Origin: Dehalogenimonas sp. WBC-2 | GTDB taxonomy: Bacteria > Chloroflexota > Dehalococcoidia > Dehalococcoidales > Dehalococcoidaceae | DNA length: 64,000 nucleotides | Direction of reading: 5' to 3' | Assembly (NCBI GenBank): GCA_001005265.1 | Contig: CP011392.1 | Location: 682,001-746,000, forward strand | In this document: positions 7,240-16,519 of the stretch, piece after piece | How positions within the stretch are numbered: position 1 is the first letter of the stretch | How the letters are laid out: each line of letters opens with the position of its first letter | Translations under genes and position numbers: made by a program | The notes under the pieces: model-generated | Database searches by the model: none | Told to the model about the DNA's origin: nothing | Seen by the model: only the letters and a program-made list of their open reading frames with translations

Positions 7240-9432
7240 TTAGATCAGTTTGCTAATTGCGGCTCCAAGGATGGCAGCAATGAAAATTATTCCCAGGTTG
7301 ATCGCTAAAAGTACGGCTACCCATTCACCGGTAGTCAGGCGTTTAATGACCGCCTTGACCAGGGCTTCTTCAGCTAATGCCATAGCTTCTTTGGCAGCGG
7401 TACGAGCCGATGCGGCAATATCTGAGGCCCGAGCAGAGGCTTCCTGAGATGATTTAGCTGACTCTTCAGCGGCACGTATTGCCGTAGCAGCTGCGGAGCG
7501 GGCTGAGGCGTCGGCATGTTCCGCCCTGGCGCTGGCTTCCTCCGCAATTTTCCGGGCACTGGCGGCAGTAGTTTCTGCGTGTTTAGCTGCGGCATCCGCA
7601 CGAGCGATGGCCTCGGCAGCTGAACGGGCAGCCTGGTCGGCAGCTTCTTTGGCGGAACGGCCTGCGTCTTCGGTGGCTTTCCTGGCAGCAGCCTCGGCTC
7701 TGGCCGCGGCTTCAGCAGCGGCACGAATAGCTTCCTCAGCGGCTGTTTTGGCGGAACGGGAGGCCTCTTCGGCGGTCTTTCTAAAGGCTTCTACTGCAGA
7801 CTGGGCACCTTTATCTGCCATTTCTGCCTTTTGAGAAGCTTCCTGTGCGCGTCTGGTTGCTTCAGCGGCAGCGTTTTCAGCTTTACGGATCGCTTCATCG
7901 GTAGATTTTTTAAAACTCTCTACGGCTGATTGCGATCTTTGGTCGGCGGCTTCAGCCTTCTTGGCCGCTTCATCAGCAGCCAGACGGGCTACGCGAGATA
8001 TTTCCGAAGCTTTGGCCGCAGCTTCTTCGGCGGATTTTTTTACAGCTTCAGCGCGAAGGTTAGCGGATTCGACTGTAGAAGAAGTTAATTTATCGGCAGC
8101 TTCCCCAGCTGTATCAATTAAGTTATCGGCGATAGCGTCGGCGTTTTCTGCCTTTGTCTTTGTTTCTTTGGCAACTTTATAACCACGGACGGCAGTTTCC
8201 TTAGCAGCAGAACCGGATTCATTGACACCAATGGCGGCATCGCCGCTAATATTGGTAGCGGCCTCCAGGGCGACGTCTCCGGCGATGTTGGCTAACTCAC
8301 TCTTCCGAGCGGTATCCTCAGCGGCACGGAAAGCTGCGGCGGCCGCTGATTTGGTAACGCGTCCGGCTTTAAGCGCTTGTTGCACCGTTTCCCGGTTGGG
8401 ATTCTTTGTTAGAGTTGTTGCCGCATTTCGAGCAGAAACAACCGCATCATCCGCCCGTTTCCCTGCGGCCAATGCGTCTTCAATGGATTTTTCCAAAGCT
8501 TCCCGTGTAGCCAGGGCGGTGAGTTCGGCCCGAGCAGCGGCGTCTTCAGCAGCCCTCGCGGCAGCTTGGGCTGCTTCGCGGGCAGCCATTTCAACATCCT
8601 GGGCCTTGGCGGTAGCTTCTTCGGCGGCATATTTAGCAGCCCGTGCTGTTTTTTCAGCTTGGGCGGCGGCTTCTTCGGCGCGGCGGGCGGCTTCAGATGC
8701 TATCTGCGATGCTTGTTCAGCGGCATCTTTGGCTGCGTTAGAGGCTGATTCTGACCTGACGGCGGCAGCTTCCGCTAATTTTCGTGCCGCTTCAGCTGAC
8801 TCGGTTGCTTTTGCGGCGGCGGCATGGGCTTTGTTTACTGCGTCTGCGGATGCTGCCTGCGCGGCTTGCGCTGCAGCTTCGGCCTTCTTGGCGGCGGCTT
8901 CAGCAGCGGAACGGGCATTGTCGGAGGCCAATTTAGCTGCTTCAGCCATCTGTTTGGCGGCCAACCCGGCGGCCTCTGCACGTTTAGCAGCTTCATCTGA
9001 CATCTTGGAAGCGGCTTCAGCGGCAGTTTTGGACGCCATACTGGCGTCTTCTGCTCTCTTGGAAGCTTCATCGGCAGTCTTCTGAAACGCTTTAGCAGCA
9101 GATTCAGCCCCTAATTTGGCCTCATCGGCCTTTTTCATAGCCTCTTCGGCGGCCTTTTTAGCTTCTGAGGCAGCCAACGCTGCAGATCGAGTTGCCTGTT
9201 CTGCCGCTTTTTCTCCTGCCTGGCGAGCTTCAACGGCACGTTTCTCCGCTTCCTGGGCGGCCTGAGTGGCGCTACCTGCTGCCCCTGAAGCCAATCTGGC
9301 GGCGGCTTCAGCCTGCCGAGCTGCTTGGGCGGCGGCCCGGATATTACCATCCATTTCATCCAGGATCTGGGGTAAGGGTTTGGTTAGAATCTGGGCACCT
9401 TGTTGGTCTACTAGATTTTCCTTCGGCACCAT
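7240..9432 (-). CDS. Alanine-rich coiled-coil protein with C-terminal membrane anchor
   Basis: The 730-residue protein is almost entirely Ala, Glu, Lys, Arg, Ser and Thr, in a pattern of AAEAAxKAE-type helical repeats from about residue 28 to 700. There is no proline-rich or globular domain. Several long similar units recur, for example QSAVESFKKSTDEA and QSAVEAFRKTAEEA, 43 residues apart, with a third variant ESAAKAFQKTADEA near the N-terminus. The last ~25 residues are a single hydrophobic segment (WVAVLLAINLGIIFIAAILG), with no N-terminal signal peptide. It should therefore be a tail-anchored filament projecting into the cytoplasm. Start ATG is preceded by GGAG. No function is assigned; a structural or nucleoid/membrane scaffold role is speculation. 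Confidence 0.8.
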   Translation of the reverse strand: MVPKENLVDQQGAQILTKPLPQILDEMDGNIRAAAQAARQAEAAARLASGAAGSATQAAQEAEKRAVEARQAGEKAAEQATRSAALAASEAKKAAEEAMKKADEAKLGAESAAKAFQKTADEASKRAEDASMASKTAAEAASKMSDEAAKRAEAAGLAAKQMAEAAKLASDNARSAAEAAAKKAEAAAQAAQAASADAVNKAHAAAAKATESAEAARKLAEAAAVRSESASNAAKDAAEQASQIASEAARRAEEAAAQAEKTARAAKYAAEEATAKAQDVEMAAREAAQAAARAAEDAAARAELTALATREALEKSIEDALAAGKRADDAVVSARNAATTLTKNPNRETVQQALKAGRVTKSAAAAAFRAAEDTARKSELANIAGDVALEAATNISGDAAIGVNESGSAAKETAVRGYKVAKETKTKAENADAIADNLIDTAGEAADKLTSSTVESANLRAEAVKKSAEEAAAKASEISRVARLAADEAAKKAEAADQRSQSAVESFKKSTDEAIRKAENAAAEATRRAQEASQKAEMADKGAQSAVEAFRKTAEEASRSAKTAAEEAIRAAAEAAARAEAAARKATEDAGRSAKEAADQAARSAAEAIARADAAAKHAETTAASARKIAEEASARAEHADASARSAAATAIRAAEESAKSSQEASARASDIAASARTAAKEAMALAEEALVKAVIKRLTTGEWVAVLLAINLGIIFIAAILGAAISKLI

Positions 9433-9550
9433 TTTTGCTCCTTCAAAATCGCATCTCTATAATTTTATGGTACTGTAAGTGGTATATTACCATAGTTTAT
9501 CTAATATTAATCGGAATATATATGCTATATCGTTTACATAAAAAAATATT

Positions 9551-10687
9551 ATGACATCTGGAATTTCGGCCTATTTCCATTTGCCTTTCTGTCGGCGACG
9601 GTGTCACTATTGTTCGTTTTATTCCACGGCCGGACGGGAATCTCAAATTCCCGCATATGTTGACGCAGTAATAAAAGAAGTAGAACTGACTTGCCGCACT
9701 GATTCCGTATTGGAGACTATCTATTTTGGCGGCGGCACGCCGAGTCTATTTGCATCTTCAGAAATTGAAAAAATGATCTCGGCCGTCTCAAAGTGCTATT
9801 TTATCTCAGACAATGCAGAAATAACTCTTGAAGCAAATCCGGGTACTTTCGATAAGGAATATCTGAGATTATTACATCGCACCGGTGTTAACCGGTTAAG
9901 TCTTGGTATCCAAAGCCTGGACGATGCTGAATTGCGGTTATTAGGCCGCAACCATTCTGCCTCTGATGCCTTGCGATCAATAACATACGCTAAAAATGCC
10001 GGATTTCAAAACATCAGTCTGGACTTCATTTATGGGGTGCCGTATCGGGCGTTGGATAGATGGAACCGTATGCTGGATGTCATTATTGGTTTGGGCACCG
10101 AACACTTATCGCTTTATGGATTGACAGTGGAAGACGGAACGTCTTTAGACAACGCAATAAAAACAGGTAAAGTACCGGCGCCTGATCCGGATATGGCCGC
10201 GGCGGAATATGAATTGGCGGTGAAAAAACTAGCAGCTTCAGGTTACCGGCAATATGAGATCTCAAATTGGGCCAGACCTGGCGCCGAGAGCCGCCATAAT
10301 CTGGCATATTGGCAACGGAAGGAATACATCGGTTTAGGCGCGGCAGCTCATTCCTTTATTGATGGCCAACGTTTGGCCAACCCTGATAATTTGGATGAGT
10401 ACATGACCGCGCTTAATCAGGGTAAACTGCCAAATCAATCGATCGAAACTATTGACCAAAACCTTGCCTTATCTGAGACATTGTTTCTGGGGTTAAGGCT
10501 CTGCGATGGAGTCTCGCTGGATGACATCGGGCGTAAATTTGGTATAGACTTACAGAATCGGTTTGTCCAAGAAATTGCGGAACTGTCAGCTTTACAACTG
10601 ATTAAAGTTGAAGACCGGTACTTGAAACTTACGGATAGTGGCCGTTTGTTGAGCAATGAAGTTTTTATACGTTTTTTGCCATCCTAG
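9551..10687 (+). CDS. hemW: HemW-type radical SAM protein (coproporphyrinogen oxidase-like)
   Basis: The 378-residue protein has the radical SAM cluster motif CRRRCHYC (CxxxCxxC) in FHLPFCRRRCHYCSFYS near the N-terminus, followed by YFGGGTPS and LEANPGT, typical of the HemN/HemW family. The GIQS motif (SLGIQSLDDAELRLLGR) and a C-terminal HemN-type helical domain are present. HemW proteins lack the second-SAM features of oxidative HemN and act as heme chaperones; length and the single CxxxCxxC favour HemW. No ribosome site is visible upstream of the ATG. lepA follows after 15 bases, and the hemW-lepA pairing is common in bacteria. Confidence 0.9.
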   Translation: MTSGISAYFHLPFCRRRCHYCSFYSTAGRESQIPAYVDAVIKEVELTCRTDSVLETIYFGGGTPSLFASSEIEKMISAVSKCYFISDNAEITLEANPGTFDKEYLRLLHRTGVNRLSLGIQSLDDAELRLLGRNHSASDALRSITYAKNAGFQNISLDFIYGVPYRALDRWNRMLDVIIGLGTEHLSLYGLTVEDGTSLDNAIKTGKVPAPDPDMAAAEYELAVKKLAASGYRQYEISNWARPGAESRHNLAYWQRKEYIGLGAAAHSFIDGQRLANPDNLDEYMTALNQGKLPNQSIETIDQNLALSETLFLGLRLCDGVSLDDIGRKFGIDLQNRFVQEIAELSALQLIKVEDRYLKLTDSGRLLSNEVFIRFLPS

Positions 10688-10702
10688 AATTGAAAGGAAT
10701 AC

Positions 10703-12523
10703 ATGGATCAAAGTTTAATCCGTAATTTCTGCATTATCGCCCATATAGACCACGGCAAGTCAACACTGGCCGACCGCCTGATTGAAAGTACCGGCGCTAT
10801 GCGCCGTGAAGAGATGAGCGAGCAGGTGATGGACCGCATGGATCTGGAACGGGAACGCGGTATCACTATCAAAGCCAAGGCGATCCGTTTGAATTACACT
10901 GCTGTCAACGGCAAAACCTACCTGTTAAATCTCATCGATACTCCGGGACATGTCGATTTTTCCTATGAAGTATCGCGCACTTTAGCTGCTTGTGAAGGTG
11001 CGGTGCTGGTTATTGATGTCACTCAGGGAATCCAGGCCCAAACTCTTGCCAATGTGTATCTGGCAATGGAAAACAATTTAGAGGTCATACCGGCGCTTAA
11101 TAAGATAGATCTCCCAAGCGGTGAGCCGGAACGGGTGATGGATGAAGTTAAGAGTGTTTTGGGATATAAAGAAGCGGAGACGCTTAAGATCTCCGGTAAG
11201 TCCGGTTTGGGGGTTCCCGAGTTATTAGAGGCAATAGTGGCGCGGGTTCCGCCCCCCCGCGGCTATCCCGAGAAACCGCTCAGGGCGTTGATATTTGATT
11301 CCCATTACGATCCATATAAAGGTGTGATCGCTTATCTGCGTATTGTGGACGGCAAAATCAATGACGGCGACAGGTTAAAATTGATGGGGCAGGGTACGGT
11401 GCTTGAAGTGCTCGAGGTAGGATACTTCAATCCCAGGGAGTGTCCAGTTGAGGTTCTTGGGACGGGAGAAGTTGGTTATATCGCTACAGGTCTCAAGACT
11501 GTGGGTGACTGCTCGGTCGGTGATACTGTGACTTCGGTGGTCAATCCGGCATTAACACCACTGGCCAGTTATCGGCCGGCGAAGCCGATGGTCTTTGCCG
11601 GTATTTATCCAACCCAGGCCAGTGACTATCATGAACTCCGGGAAGCTATGGAGAAATTGAAACTCAATGATGCCTCTCTTTCATATGAGATGGAAAATAG
11701 TCCGCTGCTGGGACACGGATTCCGGTGCGGGTTTCTTGGGCTGTTGCACATGGATATTGTCTATGAGCGCTTGGAGAGGGAGTTCGGATTATCTTTAGTG
11801 ATCACTGCTCCTGGGGTAAATTACACTGTTACCAAGACCAACGCTGAAGTTATATCCGTGGTCAATCCCTCGGAGCTTCCGCTGCCGACGGAAATAACCA
11901 GGATAGAAGAACCATGGGTCAAGGTGCGTATTCTGACGCCATCAAAATACATCGGCCCAATAATGGAGCTTGAACGTGACGGCGGCGGAGTACACCGGCA
12001 CACAGAATTCCTGGGGCATTCCATGGGTTTGGAGGGCAATCAACGCGTTCAATTAGATTATGACATGCCGTTGCGTTCCATGTTAACCAGTTTTTATGAT
12101 CAACTGAAGAGCCGGTCAAATGGTTATGCCTCGCTTGACTATGAGTTTGATGGTTACCGTGATGCCCAGTTAGTGAAAATCGACGTATTGGTCAACAATA
12201 TGCTGGTGGATGCTTTCAGCCGGATAGTGCCGCCGAATCAAGCCCAGGACGTGGGTAAAGCCATTGTACATAAGTTGAAAGAAGTGATCCCCCGTCAGCT
12301 TTTTTCTATACCAATTCAAGCTGCGGTCGGCGGGCGCATTGTCGCCAGAGCTGATATATCTGCCAAACGGAAAGATGTTTTGGCAAAATGTTATGGCGGT
12401 GATATTACGCGTAAAAGAAAACTGTTGGAAAAGCAAAAAGAAGGCAAGAAGAAAATGAAATCAATTGGTCAGGTTGAAGTACCCAAAGAGGCCTTTCTGA
12501 GTGTACTTAAAACAGAAATTTGA
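10703..12523 (+). CDS. lepA: Elongation factor 4 (LepA)
   Basis: LepA is a ribosome-bound GTPase that back-translocates or remodels stalled ribosomes. The 606-residue product begins IRNFCIIAHIDHGKSTLADRL (G1 motif), then has DTPGHVDF (G3) and NKIDLP (G4). The C-terminal LepA-specific region, with SKYIGPIMEL and the basic tail rich in Lys, is complete. The length matches the family. It is preceded by AAAGGA at a good distance and lies 15 bases after hemW, so it is probably in the same transcript. Confidence 0.97.
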   Translation: MDQSLIRNFCIIAHIDHGKSTLADRLIESTGAMRREEMSEQVMDRMDLERERGITIKAKAIRLNYTAVNGKTYLLNLIDTPGHVDFSYEVSRTLAACEGAVLVIDVTQGIQAQTLANVYLAMENNLEVIPALNKIDLPSGEPERVMDEVKSVLGYKEAETLKISGKSGLGVPELLEAIVARVPPPRGYPEKPLRALIFDSHYDPYKGVIAYLRIVDGKINDGDRLKLMGQGTVLEVLEVGYFNPRECPVEVLGTGEVGYIATGLKTVGDCSVGDTVTSVVNPALTPLASYRPAKPMVFAGIYPTQASDYHELREAMEKLKLNDASLSYEMENSPLLGHGFRCGFLGLLHMDIVYERLEREFGLSLVITAPGVNYTVTKTNAEVISVVNPSELPLPTEITRIEEPWVKVRILTPSKYIGPIMELERDGGGVHRHTEFLGHSMGLEGNQRVQLDYDMPLRSMLTSFYDQLKSRSNGYASLDYEFDGYRDAQLVKIDVLVNNMLVDAFSRIVPPNQAQDVGKAIVHKLKEVIPRQLFSIPIQAAVGGRIVARADISAKRKDVLAKCYGGDITRKRKLLEKQKEGKKKMKSIGQVEVPKEAFLSVLKTEI

Positions 12524-12646
12524 TAGCGGTATGAATCTTAAGAAATAACCTGGTGATTATTGACACAGGTATGATTTTTGTTCTTTCTCTGGTCTATATG
12601 TTAACATTCATTATATTTGATATCTTTGAAGCGGGAGTATTTACAG

Positions 12647-13348
12647 ATGAATCAAGGCATAAAACCAATTTGCTATATTGTGGGTATCGGTCCAGGTGGT
12701 TCTCCGAAATGGTTGACGCATGCGGCTGAGGATGCAATCAAGGCATCAGATATTATATTAGCCTGGGATTGGTCTCTTAAGCCGGTGAAGGATCTGGTTT
12801 CAGGTAAAGCCATCTATTTCCAGGTGACCAAGGATTATCTCAATAAGGAACAAGAAGCCGCTGAACGCGCGCTCCAGACCGGTGAATCGGTGGCTGTACT
12901 ACGTGTTGGCGACCCCTGCGTGTCTTCCAGTTTGTCGCAGGTTCTGGAAGTCTTTAAAGATTTTGATATTCGTATTATCCCATCGGCCGGAGCCGCCCAA
13001 TTCGCGGCAGCCCGGGCTCATATCTGTCTTGATGAATCGGTGTTGGTTTCGTTTCACGACGGACGTGAATCCATTAAGGAAGTGAAACTAAAATTTCTTA
13101 TCGATAGTTTCAATATTGGCCGTCACCTGTTGATGTTGACTAATGAGACCCAAATACCGCGTCAAACCGCCCAATATCTTTTAGAGCACGGACTACCGGC
13201 AACAACTCCGGTACTGATATGTGAATATATGACTATGGATGATGAATGTGTTTATCATACCACCCTGGGTGATGTATCAAAGACTGAATATCGCCTTACA
13301 TCAGTGATGGTTGTGAAGAACCTGGATGTGAATCAGTGCTGCAAATAA
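12647..13348 (+). CDS. cbiE: Precorrin/cobalt-precorrin methylase, CbiE-like
   Basis: The tetrapyrrole methylase fold is clear: GIGPGG at the N-terminus, VLRVGDPCVSS (the SAM-loop GDP) and IIPSAGAAQFAAARA, the helix seen in CbiE/CobL N-terminal halves. It should methylate C5 of cobalt-precorrin-7 during corrin-ring synthesis or modification. The ATG at 12647 is chosen because GGGAG stands ten bases before it; an upstream TTG (12617) has no ribosome site. It is one base from the corrinoid adenosyltransferase gene. The partner CbiT and other ring-building genes are absent here, so the pathway may be partial. Confidence 0.78.
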   Translation: MNQGIKPICYIVGIGPGGSPKWLTHAAEDAIKASDIILAWDWSLKPVKDLVSGKAIYFQVTKDYLNKEQEAAERALQTGESVAVLRVGDPCVSSSLSQVLEVFKDFDIRIIPSAGAAQFAAARAHICLDESVLVSFHDGRESIKEVKLKFLIDSFNIGRHLLMLTNETQIPRQTAQYLLEHGLPATTPVLICEYMTMDDECVYHTTLGDVSKTEYRLTSVMVVKNLDVNQCCK

Positions 13349-13349
13349 A

Positions 13350-13937
13350 ATGAGTGACGCAAAAGATAGTCTTTCGGACTCCTATTGTCCTTCTGCCGCC
13401 TTGACCTATGAGCCTCTGAAACAGGGGCTAGTTCAGGTGTTTACCGGCGGGGGCAAAGGAAAAACGTCCGCCGGGATGGGCACGATATTAAGAGCCTCCG
13501 GCCGCGGCTATCGGATTTATGTGGTCTATTTTATGAATCGCAGTTATGATTCCGGTGAGCAGGAAGTGTTACATTGTCTGCCAGGAGTCAGCTGGGCAGC
13601 ATTCGGACCCGGACTGGTGCGCAATCCTGAAAACCCGTCACCTGAAATTAAAGAGAAGGCGGGACAGGCATTGGCTGACGCAAGGCGCGCCATGCTTTCG
13701 GGTGAATACGACGTTATCCTCATGGACGAGATCAATATTGTGACCGGTTGGGGTTGGCTGGAGATTTCGGAGGTTCTTGCTCTTGTTCAGGATAAGCCTG
13801 TGAATGTGGAACTTATTTTAACCGGGCGCCTTGCCCCGCAAGAAATCATCAATGCCGCCGATCTTGTTACCGAAATGGTCAAAGTAAAACATCCATATGA
13901 CCGCGGTATACCGGCACGCCGCGGTATCGAATACTGA
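13350..13937 (+). CDS. cobO: Corrinoid adenosyltransferase (CobA/CobO/BtuR type)
   Basis: The 195-residue protein transfers the adenosyl group of ATP to cob(I)alamin or cobyrinic acid a,c-diamide. The P-loop FTGGGKGKTSA near residue 32 and the middle motif VILMDEINIVTGWGWLE are diagnostic of the CobA/CobO family, as is the C-terminal end, RGIPARRGIEY. It starts one base after the stop of the CbiE-like gene, so the two are translated from one message. Together they suggest salvage or adjustment of corrinoids. This fits an organism that depends on corrinoid enzymes. Confidence 0.93.
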   Translation: MSDAKDSLSDSYCPSAALTYEPLKQGLVQVFTGGGKGKTSAGMGTILRASGRGYRIYVVYFMNRSYDSGEQEVLHCLPGVSWAAFGPGLVRNPENPSPEIKEKAGQALADARRAMLSGEYDVILMDEINIVTGWGWLEISEVLALVQDKPVNVELILTGRLAPQEIINAADLVTEMVKVKHPYDRGIPARRGIEY

Positions 13938-13944
13938 TCCGGCG

Positions 13945-14961
13945 CTATAGCTTCGCTTCAACCACCGGGGTCTTAACTTCCGGCGCTTCCTTATCCTCCC
14001 GCAATCTTAGGAATACCGGCGCCCGTAATAACCCGCCTTGTGTGCGTTCAGCAAATTTTATCTCGGCTACAAGCTCGGGTTTAACCCAGGTGATAGCAGA
14101 CGGGAGCGGTAGCTGTAAGTTAGATGGAGCTTTTTTGGTTGTCAGTTCTTCCAATTGAATCATCAGATCATTGAGAAGGGCTTCATCAAAGCCGGTACCG
14201 ACATTCCCGGAATAAACCAGATGTCCATTCAGATCATATTGGGCAAGTACAAGCGCGCCGAAACTGCCGTCGCGGGTACCCTGCCCTGGTGTATAACCGA
14301 TGATGACAAATTCATCGGTCAACACAGCTTTTATTTTCAGCCAGTCTGCTGAACGCTTCCCAGGGCGGTAGGTTGCATGTTTATTTTTTGCTATTATACC
14401 CTCAAACCCGCTTTTTACTGAGGCAGAAAATATTTCCTGACCGTCGCCCTCAAATCGCCGTACCGCCTTTACCGTACTGCCAGTTTTTATGGTCTTATCA
14501 AGACACTTGACCCGGGAGGATTGTGGCACCTCAGTAAGATCGTAACCATTCAGGTACAGAAGGTCGAAAACGTAGTACTTCAGCATTACGCCGCCCGAAT
14601 TCCCCGGATTCTTTTTAATATGATGCTGTAGACACTGGAAACAAGGCCGGCCTTGTTCATCCAGCGCAACTATTTCACCATCAAAAAGAGCCATATCTAC
14701 CGGTTGGGTTGCCATTTCTGCGGCAACGGCGGGAAATTGGACGGTATAATCATGAAAATTGCGCGATTGTAATCTTACTTGCCCGGAGTTGACTGATGCT
14801 ATCAGGCGATAACCGTCGAGCTTGGGTTCAAAATACCAATCAGGGTCATTGAACGGCTTTTCGGTCAGGGTGGCTAACATAGGCGGCAGACGCCCCGGCA
14901 TCGGAGCTTTCCGGGCACCGGTCAAGTGGGCAAGATCAAACATATCTGCCCTGTCCATCAT
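13945..14961 (-). CDS. ligD: ATP-dependent DNA ligase of the LigD ligase-domain type
   Basis: This 338-residue enzyme is the ligase domain of bacterial non-homologous end joining, without the polymerase or phosphoesterase domains of full LigD. The nucleotidyltransferase motif I is FEPKLDGYRLI with the catalytic Lys, and the motif EGIIAKNK, the later DWLKIKAV and the OB-domain end AEIKFAERTQGG follow. I chose the ATG at 14961 because it lies one base after the Ku stop codon, with AAAGG just upstream; the open frame starts earlier inside ku. Ku recruits it to broken ends. Only seven bases separate its stop from the convergent cobO. Confidence 0.9.
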   Translation of the reverse strand: MMDRADMFDLAHLTGARKAPMPGRLPPMLATLTEKPFNDPDWYFEPKLDGYRLIASVNSGQVRLQSRNFHDYTVQFPAVAAEMATQPVDMALFDGEIVALDEQGRPCFQCLQHHIKKNPGNSGGVMLKYYVFDLLYLNGYDLTEVPQSSRVKCLDKTIKTGSTVKAVRRFEGDGQEIFSASVKSGFEGIIAKNKHATYRPGKRSADWLKIKAVLTDEFVIIGYTPGQGTRDGSFGALVLAQYDLNGHLVYSGNVGTGFDEALLNDLMIQLEELTTKKAPSNLQLPLPSAITWVKPELVAEIKFAERTQGGLLRAPVFLRLREDKEAPEVKTPVVEAKL

Positions 14962-14962
14962 A

Positions 14963-15745
14963 TCAGCCTTTACCGGCAGTCTCTTTTTTTCTAGCCAGGC
15001 TGGCTTCCAAGGCGGCCATAAGGTCAATAGTATCCTTTTCTGGGGTTGTTTTGGGAGGTTCTATCTTCTTACCCTTTAATTTAGCGGCAATTATCTTTTC
15101 AAGGGCGATACGGTATTCATCACGGTAGAGTTCAGGATTGAAAGGTTGAACCATACTATTGATCAGCGATTCTGCCATATTCAGTTCGTTCTTTGATAAT
15201 TCAGTATTAGGCGGGTTGATTTCCGGAGGAGGCAATATTTCCCCGGGATACCGCATAGAATGAAGGATCAATCCTGTTTCAGACGGGCGGAGACAGGCCA
15301 AATGCTCTTTTCGAGAGAAAGTTACTTTGGCTACCGCCACTTTTCCGGTCGCCATCATCGCCTCTCTTAATAGTCTGAATGGTTTTTCTCCCATCGGCTG
15401 TGGTTCCAGGTAATGGCTGTCAAAAAAGTAAATCGGATCAATTTCAGCAGTATTCACAAAAGCCTGAAGATCAATACTGCGGGTAGTATGCACCGGCACA
15501 TTTTCAAAATCTTTATCGGTCATGACGATGTATTGACCCTTGGTATACTCATAACCGCGCACGGTATCCTTGACGCTGAAGTATTCACCATCTTCCGGGC
15601 AATGAAGAACCTGGTTTGGTTTTACAAGATCCTTTTTATGAAGGTAACTGAAACGTATCGGGCGTTCACGGATAGCGACGGACATTGATACCGGTATAAC
15701 TACCAGGCCAAAACTGATGGCCCCTTTCCAGAAGGCTTTCGGCAT
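14963..15745 (-). CDS. ku: Ku protein for non-homologous end joining
   Basis: The product (260 residues from the chosen start) is a prokaryotic Ku homodimer subunit that binds DNA ends and recruits the ligase. The family N-terminus KAFWKGAISFGLVVIPV is intact, followed by PIRFSYLHKKDL, the strand-rich Ku core and the Lys-rich C-terminal tail that contacts the ligase. ATG 15745 has the ribosome site GGAGG 5 bases upstream; the longer open frame to 15802 has none. ku and the ligase are translationally coupled (stop and start one base apart). Confidence 0.95.
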   Translation of the reverse strand: MPKAFWKGAISFGLVVIPVSMSVAIRERPIRFSYLHKKDLVKPNQVLHCPEDGEYFSVKDTVRGYEYTKGQYIVMTDKDFENVPVHTTRSIDLQAFVNTAEIDPIYFFDSHYLEPQPMGEKPFRLLREAMMATGKVAVAKVTFSRKEHLACLRPSETGLILHSMRYPGEILPPPEINPPNTELSKNELNMAESLINSMVQPFNPELYRDEYRIALEKIIAAKLKGKKIEPPKTTPEKDTIDLMAALEASLARKKETAGKG

Positions 15746-15876
15746 ACGTTCCTCCAAGACCAGTATAGTAATAATATACTGTATAGTTAGCGTTAAGGCC
15801 ATTTTACCAAGAACCGGGAGATTTCAAACAAATGCCAGCATTTGGTACAATGGGTCTAATATAATAAGGAGAAAAG

Positions 15877-16503
15877 ATGTCACCGGAAGAACCACTTAAT
15901 AAAAATTCAAATGAAATCAGGGTCATCACAGGTTGTGGTGAGGAGGAGCAAGATTGTCCCAAGCGTAAGCGGAAACGTGTTTCCAAACAGGAAGACATGG
16001 TGCTTACTATCCTGATAGAAATTCCCAAGGGCAGTCAGAACAAATATGAATATGATAAAGAGCGCAAGATAATCAAGTTTGACCGTATGTTGTTTTCTGC
16101 GGTGCACTATCCATCTGACTATGGTTTCATAATTGAAACATTGGCTGAGGACACTGACCCTTTGGACGCTTTGGTGCTTGTTTCAGAACCAACATTTCCG
16201 GGTTGCCTGATCGAAGCCAAACCGGTGGGTCTTTTCCGCATGACGGATGAGAAAGGGCCAGATGAGAAAATCTTGTGCGTTCCCATGGGTGATCCTCACT
16301 GGAATTTCATCAAAGAACTTTCTGATGTCCCGCCTCACTTGCTTAAGGAAATCGAGCATTTTTTTAGGATATACAAGGAATTAGAAAAGAAGAAAACGGG
16401 CGTTGAAGGCTGGGAAGATCGGGATTCGGCCATCAAGGCCGTCCATGACTCGCGGAAACGTTATCAGGACAACATAAAAGAATTGGGCGGCAGCCGGATT
16501 TAG
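15877..16503 (+). CDS. ppa: Inorganic pyrophosphatase (family I)
   Basis: This hydrolyses pyrophosphate to phosphate and pulls biosynthetic reactions forward. The 208-residue protein contains EIPKGSQNKYEYD and the metal-binding signature EDTDPLDALV, with YPSDYGFI before it, as in soluble family I enzymes. It carries an unusual N-terminal extension of about 40 residues, with CPKRKRKR, ahead of the usual start VLTILIEIPKGS. The ATG at 15877 has a good site (AAGGAG), but an internal ATG at 15997 with AGGA upstream could also be used. Confidence 0.93.
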   Translation: MSPEEPLNKNSNEIRVITGCGEEEQDCPKRKRKRVSKQEDMVLTILIEIPKGSQNKYEYDKERKIIKFDRMLFSAVHYPSDYGFIIETLAEDTDPLDALVLVSEPTFPGCLIEAKPVGLFRMTDEKGPDEKILCVPMGDPHWNFIKELSDVPPHLLKEIEHFFRIYKELEKKKTGVEGWEDRDSAIKAVHDSRKRYQDNIKELGGSRI

Positions 16504-16519
16504 ATTACGGTATGTCTGC

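Noticed and set aside
8222-9085. 287-residue plus-strand ORF opposite the alanine-rich gene
   Set aside because: A shadow produced by the repetitive GC-rich complement; Ala/Ser-rich in the same period, with no start signals.
12524-12646. Cobalamin riboswitch upstream of the CbiE-like gene
   Set aside because: The 123-base gap lacks the conserved B12-box and is too short for the full aptamer.
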